NCBI GenBank assembly: GCA_035943635.1 | Contig: DASZBX010000038.1 | Location: forward strand, 29,028 to 93,027 | Source: DASZBX01 sp035943635 | Lineage (GTDB): Bacteria > Actinomycetota > Actinomycetes > Streptomycetales > Catenulisporaceae | DNA length: 64,000 nt | Direction: 5' to 3' | Shown here: piece by piece, positions 59,817 through 64,000 of the stretch | Numbering within the stretch: the stretch's first letter is position 1 | Layout: each line of letters opens with the position of its first letter | Notes under the pieces: generated by a model | The model's input: the letters and a program-made list of their open reading frames with translations, nothing else | Told to the model about the DNA's origin: nothing | The model's database searches: none | Made by a program: the position numbers and the translations under genes

Positions 59817-60863
59817 ATGGGACGTTACATCATCGTCGGCGCCGGAGCCGTCGGCGGCACGATCGGCGGCCGGTTGTACGAGGCCGGGCACGACATCGTC
59901 CTGGTCGCCCGCGGCGCCCACTACGAGGCCATGCGCAAGGAGGGCCTGCGGCTGATCACCCCGGACGGCGACCGCACGCTGCCGATCCCGACCGTCGACC
60001 GGCCCGAGGCGGTCGATCTACTGCCCGACGACGTCCTGATCCTGGCGACGAAGACCCAGGACAGTGCTGCCGCGCTCGATGCCTGGGCCGCGCGGCCGGT
60101 GTCGGGCGGCCATGCCGGGACGGGTGCGACCGCGGGCGCGGTGCTTCCGGTCGTGCTGGCTCAGAACGGCGTGGAGAACGAACGCCTCGCGCTGCGCCGG
60201 TTCAGCCATGTGTACGGCGCGTCGGTGTGGCTCCCGGCCGGGCACCTGGAGCCCGGGGTGGTCGAGTCCCGGGGGACCCCGATCAGCGGCATCCTGCACC
60301 TGGGCCGCTACCCCGGCGGCGAGGACGACACGGCCCGCCGGATCAGCGCCGCGCTGGAGAAGTCGAAGTTCCGGGCGCCGGTCTGCGTGGACGTGATGCG
60401 CTGGAAGTACGCGAAACTGGTGAGCAACCTGGCCAACTCGATCGAAGCACTCTGCGGCCCGACCGACGACCCGCGGGCGCAGGAGCTGCGGCGGCGGGTG
60501 AAGGCCGAGGGCGAGAGCGTGCTGGTCGCAGCCGGGATCGACTACGCCACCGACGAGGAGCGGGCGCCGTACGTCGCGCTGCTCCGGATGGAGCCGGCTG
60601 CGGCTGGGCGTCCGCAGTACAGCGGCTCGACCTGGCAGAGCCTGGCCCGAGCGACCGGTTCCGTGGAGACCGATTATCTGAACGGCGAGATCGCCCTGCT
60701 TGGTCGCTGTCATGGCGTGCCGACGCCCGCCAACGAGGCTCTGCAACGCGCGGTCGGCCAGTTCGCCCGCGAGCAGCGTCCCGCAGGCAGCTTCGACCCG
60801 GACCGTCTCGCCGAACTCATCGACCTGACGGACCAATACCGAGGCCCGGAACGGACCGAGTGA
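59817..60863 (+). CDS. 2-dehydropantoate 2-reductase family protein (PanE/ApbA-like)
   Basis: A 348-aa protein from ATG 59817, preceded by AGGTGAG at seven bases; a GTG 33 bases earlier lacks a site. The NADP fold is GRYIIVGAGAVGGTIGGRLYEAG. Further blocks are ILATKTQDSAAALD, VLAQNGVENERLALRR, KYAKLVSNLANSIEALCG and the C-terminal STWQSLARATGSVETDYLNGEIALLGRCHGVPTPANEAL, all of the family. It may be a genuine ketopantoate reductase or one of the frequent paralogues; context gives no pantothenate genes. It abuts the converging quinone-oxidoreductase gene with no gap. Confidence 0.88.
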   Translation: MGRYIIVGAGAVGGTIGGRLYEAGHDIVLVARGAHYEAMRKEGLRLITPDGDRTLPIPTVDRPEAVDLLPDDVLILATKTQDSAAALDAWAARPVSGGHAGTGATAGAVLPVVLAQNGVENERLALRRFSHVYGASVWLPAGHLEPGVVESRGTPISGILHLGRYPGGEDDTARRISAALEKSKFRAPVCVDVMRWKYAKLVSNLANSIEALCGPTDDPRAQELRRRVKAEGESVLVAAGIDYATDEERAPYVALLRMEPAAAGRPQYSGSTWQSLARATGSVETDYLNGEIALLGRCHGVPTPANEALQRAVGQFAREQRPAGSFDPDRLAELIDLTDQYRGPERTE

Positions 60864-61871
60864 CTATTCGGCAACTGCGACGAGGAGTTTTCCGCGCACG
60901 TGGGTGTCGGCCAGGTCGATGTACGCCTGCGCGGCTTGGTCCAGCGGGTACGTCCGGCTGATGGTGGCGGGCAGGGTTTCGCCCACGGCCAGTGCGGCCA
61001 GTTGGTCCAGGTCACCGGCGCGCGCGGCGCCGTAGACCGTGCGCACAGTCAGGTCGGTGCGGTCGAACGCGGCCGGGTCTGGGCTGGGAAAGGCGACGTT
61101 GAGCAGCCTGCCCCGGCCGCCCATGGTGATGGCGTGGCTCAACTCGACCAGCGCGGGTCCGGGTAGGGCGAGGTTGACTATGGCGTCGACTCCGCCCGGG
61201 TACCGGAGCAGGGTCTCGACACTGGTGTCGAACGACCGGTAGTCGACGGTGTCCGTCGCGCCCAGGCCGCGGACGTAGTCGTCGTCCTCGGGCAGCGCTG
61301 TGGCGATCACATGTGCCCCGGCGGCGGCGAGCAGCGGGACCACCGCCCCGCCGACTCCGCCTGCGGCTCCGGTCACCAGAATCCGTTCGCCCGCCTCGAA
61401 TCCGCCCTCACGCAGCACGGCCAGCGCGGTCAGCCCGGGGATCGGCAGGGTCGCGGCGTGGTCGGCGGCCAGGCCGACCGGGCGGTGCGTGATCGCGGGC
61501 GTGTCGGCTTCGAAGACCGCGTATTCGGCCATCGCGCCGGTGGTCAGCGATGGCGGCGCGGACAGCATCGCGGCCATCGCCACCGTCGCCCGCGGCAGTC
61601 CGACGCCGAACACCTCGTCGCCCGGCGCGAACCGGGTCACGCCCGGGCCGATTTCGGTGACCGTGCCGGCGAAATCGCTGCCCGGTACGTGCGGAAACGT
61701 CAACGGGGCGAAGTCGCGCATCACTCCGCTGAGCGTCCGCAGGTCGGCCGGGTTGAGCGCCGCGGCCCGCACGCGCACCTGGATCTGCCCGGGCCCGGGT
61801 TGCGGAACGGGCAGGTCCCGGACGACCAGGACCTGCGGCGGACCGTACCGATCAGCGACCACTGCTCTCAT
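60864..61871 (-). CDS. Zinc-independent alcohol dehydrogenase/quinone oxidoreductase (MDR)
   Basis: A 335-aa medium-chain reductase. The N-terminal GroES-like domain shows AAALNPADLRTLSG, PHVPGSDFAGTVTEIG, FAPGDEVFGVG. The cofactor domain has VTGAAGGVGGAVVPLLAAAGAHVIAT. Zinc-ligand Cys/His are absent, as in QOR enzymes. It is divergent from a TetR gene with two identical-type operators between them, so it is induced when the repressor releases, probably by electrophiles or quinones. Confidence 0.92.
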   Translation of the reverse strand: MRAVVADRYGPPQVLVVRDLPVPQPGPGQIQVRVRAAALNPADLRTLSGVMRDFAPLTFPHVPGSDFAGTVTEIGPGVTRFAPGDEVFGVGLPRATVAMAAMLSAPPSLTTGAMAEYAVFEADTPAITHRPVGLAADHAATLPIPGLTALAVLREGGFEAGERILVTGAAGGVGGAVVPLLAAAGAHVIATALPEDDDYVRGLGATDTVDYRSFDTSVETLLRYPGGVDAIVNLALPGPALVELSHAITMGGRGRLLNVAFPSPDPAAFDRTDLTVRTVYGAARAGDLDQLAALAVGETLPATISRTYPLDQAAQAYIDLADTHVRGKLLVAVAE

Positions 61872-61905
61872 TTTCGCCCCGACCTCTCGTCATTCGGCCA
61901 TAAAT

Positions 61906-61919
61906 TGACCAGCTGGTCA
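61906..61919. promoter_or_regulatory. TetR operator copy 1
   Basis: TGACCAGCTGGTCA, a perfect 14-bp palindrome 35 bp upstream of the oxidoreductase start. It shares the TGACC-N4-GGTCA pattern with the second copy 37 bases away. Confidence 0.75.
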
Positions 61920-61942
61920 TTTTGTCGACCGTAGCAACAAGA

Positions 61943-61956
61943 TGACCGAGTGGTCA
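61943..61956. promoter_or_regulatory. TetR operator copy 2
   Basis: TGACCGAGTGGTCA, 22 bp upstream of the TetR start codon. It has the same half-sites as copy 1. Together they cover both divergent promoters. Confidence 0.72.
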
Positions 61957-61977
61957 ACTTCGGCTAGGCTGGGTCGC

Positions 61978-62598
61978 ATGCCCCGCGCCGATGCCGCCCG
62001 TAACCGGACCCTCCTTCTCGATGCGGCCGCCGCGGAGCTGTCCGAGCACGGTCTGGACGTCTCGATCGCCCGCATCGCCGCCCGCGCCGGCGTCGCCAAG
62101 GGGACGGTGTTCAACCACTTCCCCACAAAGGAGGACCTGGTCGCGGCGATCCTCGCCGACCAACTCGGCGCCCTCGCCACGACGGCCGAAGCGCTGCTGG
62201 ATCACGCCGACCCGCAGGCCGCGCTGCTCGAATTCATGACCGCGGGCGCCGACCTCCAAGCCAACGACCCCGCCTACTGCGCGGCGGCCACCGCCATCAC
62301 CCGCACCCATCCCGCGGTCCGCGCCGCCAGCGCCCGCCTCGCCCGCGCAGCCGAAGCACTGACCGCCCGCGCCCGGCAGAGCGGCGCCATCCGGGCCGAT
62401 GTGACGGGACATGACGTCATGCTGCTACTCAGCGCACCTACCGCGATCGCCGCACCGGTCGCGGCCGCGCGGCCCGAGTTGCGGCGACGTTATCTGCACC
62501 TGATTTTCGACGGACTGCGCACCGAAGCCGCGCACGAGCTGCCTGTTGCAGCGCCGACAGATCAGGACTTCGTCGCAGCCGCAACCGCAGCCCTCTGA
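61978..62598 (+). CDS. TetR/AcrR family regulator (autoregulated repressor)
   Basis: A 206-aa protein from ATG 61978; an upstream in-frame codon lies inside the operator. The helix-turn-helix is LSEHGLDVSIARIAARAGVAKGTVFNHFPTKEDLVAAIL, followed by a helical ligand domain with the SBP-like DPAYCAAATAITRTHPAV block. It likely represses itself and the divergent quinone-oxidoreductase gene through the paired TGACC-N4-GGTCA sites. Confidence 0.92.
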   Translation: MPRADAARNRTLLLDAAAAELSEHGLDVSIARIAARAGVAKGTVFNHFPTKEDLVAAILADQLGALATTAEALLDHADPQAALLEFMTAGADLQANDPAYCAAATAITRTHPAVRAASARLARAAEALTARARQSGAIRADVTGHDVMLLLSAPTAIAAPVAAARPELRRRYLHLIFDGLRTEAAHELPVAAPTDQDFVAAATAAL

Positions 62599-62709
62599 TC
62601 TCGCAGCCGCTTTGACCGAACGACACCAGATTCTGCTGTCAGGCGAATCGGTACCGCCCGGTTGGGGCGGCTGCGAGACTCGGTTCGGAGCGGAAGGTGG
62701 CGAGTGGGT

Positions 62710-63720
62710 ATGCGGGTGATCGTTTTGGGCGGGACGTGGTTCGTGGAGCGGGCCGTGTGTGCGGTGCTGCGGGAGCAAGGGCACGAAGTCACGGTGGTTC
62801 ATCGCGGGCTGAGCGAGCCGGAGGAGTTGGCCGAGGCTCGAAGCGCAGGCGTAGGCGTAGGCGGAATAACGCATCTGCACGCCGAGCGGACGCGCTGGCC
62901 CGAACATCGCGCCGACTTCGCAGCGTTCGAACCTGACGCTGCCGTGGACGTCTCGGCGATGAACGGAGCAGGCGCGCGTCACGCTCTGGCCGCGCTGCCC
63001 GCCGGGCTCCGGTTGGTCGCGCTGTCGAGCGTGGACGTATACCGGGCTTATGAATCGACGCGGTCCGGAGAGCAGACCGATGCCGTGCCACTCACCGAGT
63101 CCTCGCCGCTGCGTACCGGCCGCTATCTGGACGGCCCGGATTGGGAGAACCTCGAACTCGAAGACGTCTACCGCGATGCCGGGGCCGCGTTGCTGCGTCT
63201 GGGCGCGGTGTACGGAGAGCATGACTACCAGCGTCGGCTGGAGTTCGCGCTGCGACGGGTGCGAGGCGGGCGGCGGCGCATGCCCATCGGATCGGGCGCG
63301 TTCCTGTTCAGCCGGGTGTATGTCCGCGACGTGGGGACCGCGGTCCTCGCGGCGCTCACCACGCCGGGCAGCGCGGGCGAGACGTACAACGTGGTCGAGT
63401 CCGCGACGCCGGGATTCGGCCTGCTGGCCGCGCAGATCGTGGCCGCGGCCGAGGCCGAAATGGAGCTGGTCAGGGTGCCGGACGACGCGCTGCCGCCAGA
63501 TCTGGCCCTGACCGGGGGCGCGCGCGGATCGGGCTCCGGGACACAGCACCTGCTCGCCAGCGCGGCCAGGGCCCGCGAGCAGCTCGGCTGGAGCGAGACG
63601 GATCCGGACGTCGCCCTGCGCCGATCAGTGGACTGGCATCTGCGTCATCCGCCCGAGGACTGGAATCGGGACTTTGCCGAGGATGACGCAGCCCTGACAC
63701 GGGCTTTGGCGCAGTCCTAG
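62710..63720 (+). CDS. NAD-dependent epimerase/dehydratase family protein
   Basis: A 336-aa protein from ATG 62710. The N-terminus RVIVLGGTWFVERAVCAVL has a modified dinucleotide motif (GGTWFVE instead of GGTGFIG). VVHRG and ALSSVDVYRAYES follow; the usual YxxxK pair reads YRDAGAALLRLGAVYG, so the active-site Lys is not evident. SRVYVRDVGTAVLAAL and YNVVES are typical of the family. It may bind NAD(P) without normal epimerase chemistry. It is the last gene in the window, transcribed rightwards from a 111-bp gap after the TetR gene. Confidence 0.82.
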   Translation: MRVIVLGGTWFVERAVCAVLREQGHEVTVVHRGLSEPEELAEARSAGVGVGGITHLHAERTRWPEHRADFAAFEPDAAVDVSAMNGAGARHALAALPAGLRLVALSSVDVYRAYESTRSGEQTDAVPLTESSPLRTGRYLDGPDWENLELEDVYRDAGAALLRLGAVYGEHDYQRRLEFALRRVRGGRRRMPIGSGAFLFSRVYVRDVGTAVLAALTTPGSAGETYNVVESATPGFGLLAAQIVAAAEAEMELVRVPDDALPPDLALTGGARGSGSGTQHLLASAARAREQLGWSETDPDVALRRSVDWHLRHPPEDWNRDFAEDDAALTRALAQS

Positions 63721-63744
63721 GCAGAAGTTGGCGAGTGTTAGAAC

Positions 63745-63915
63745 CCTAGACGAGTTGTTCCGGATTCTGGCGCCTGGGCCGAGTTGCTGGTAGGCGGATT
63801 GACCTGCTGGGTGAGTGTGCACGGCGAAACGGCTCAGCGGTGGTGGCTGGGCGTGCGGCCAGGCGCCGCCGATCAGACGTTTCGCCGCGTCAGAATTCGG
63901 AACAAATCGTCTAGG
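63745..63915. mobile_element. MITE-like element with 29-bp imperfect inverted repeats
   Basis: The arms at 63745-63773 and 63887-63915 are inverted copies matching at 26 of 29 bases. Each carries CTAG one base in from its outer end, and they enclose 113 bp without a gene. The ends resemble those of the element at 35415-35616 in starting with CTAG and having a T/G-rich arm, but the arms are only loosely alike. The right CTAG is shared with the adjacent palindrome. Confidence 0.7.
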
Positions 63916-63997
63916 AGTCCGCTGAAGATCTTGGAATGGCCTGGGCGGCCGGATCCGGCCGCCCAGGCCATTCCAAGATCTTCAGCGGACTCCTAGA
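63910..63997. repeat. 88-bp perfect palindrome
   Basis: Bases 63910-63953 are the exact reverse complement of 63954-63997, centred on GGATCC, with no spacer. The outer ends are TCTAGGAGTCC and its complement. The palindrome stops at both sides (G next to G), so within the three remaining bases it does not continue as a mirror image of the left flank. It could be a bidirectional terminator, a recombination product of an inserted element, or an assembly fold-back. Confidence 0.9.
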
Positions 63998-64000
63998 GCG

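Overview
The window is GC-rich throughout, uses GTG and TTG starts freely, and carries modular polyketide synthases, ScbR/AfsA-type signalling genes, DUF5988, DUF5819 and many TetR regulators. All of this points to a filamentous actinomycete (Streptomyces, Catenulispora or a relative). I cannot place it more precisely. No rRNA, tRNA, CRISPR array or replication origin was seen. Region 1 (1-27.2 kb) is the end of a biosynthetic gene cluster read leftwards. A complete three-module type I PKS (26550-12091) is followed after 40 nt by a second PKS gene (starts at 12050). The second gene runs off the left edge after two full modules and the KS-AT of a third. Every complete module is KS-AT-KR-ACP with no DH or ER, so the predicted chain is a polyol/keto chain. 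The first KR has lost its catalytic Tyr. Malonyl-type ATs alternate with ATs for substituted malonyl units. Upstream lie two copies of a palindromic site, a small DUF5988 gene, and a divergent C-like/A/PCP nonribosomal peptide synthetase (27547-30633). No loading module, thioesterase or tailoring set is visible; these presumably lie left of base 1. Region 2 (30.6-38.6 kb) is mostly accessory or housekeeping: a TPR-GGDEF diguanylate cyclase, a cupin, a secreted GH59-like galactosylceramidase, a 202-bp MITE-like element, an ECF sigma factor translationally coupled to a membrane-anchored protein, and an OYE-type flavin oxidoreductase. Region 3 (38.6-45.4 kb) is a signalling cassette resembling the jadomycin/auricin regulatory blocks: an atypical OmpR-type response regulator, a ScbR-type pseudo-receptor (TTG start), an AfsA-type butyrolactone synthase, an NmrA-like reductase, a canonical butyrolactone receptor and an FAD monooxygenase. 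Four ARE-like operators are placed as expected for mutual control. It is the best candidate for the switch of the nearby PKS cluster. Region 4 (45.4-64 kb) is mixed: a DUF5819 gene followed by an HTTM gene truncated and fused to a discoidin-domain remnant (pseudogene), a NodB polysaccharide deacetylase, an ABM-like protein with a divergent TetR, a histidine kinase/response regulator pair in convergent orientation, an exopolysaccharide operon (UDP-GlcNAc 2-epimerase, small membrane protein, BcsA-like synthase), a CGNR-type regulator, a sulfurtransferase operon with a probable leaderless leader peptide, a GlcD-type oxidase, a PanE-like reductase, a quinone-oxidoreductase/TetR pair with twin operators, and an epimerase. 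The right end holds a second MITE-like element abutting an 88-bp perfect palindrome.
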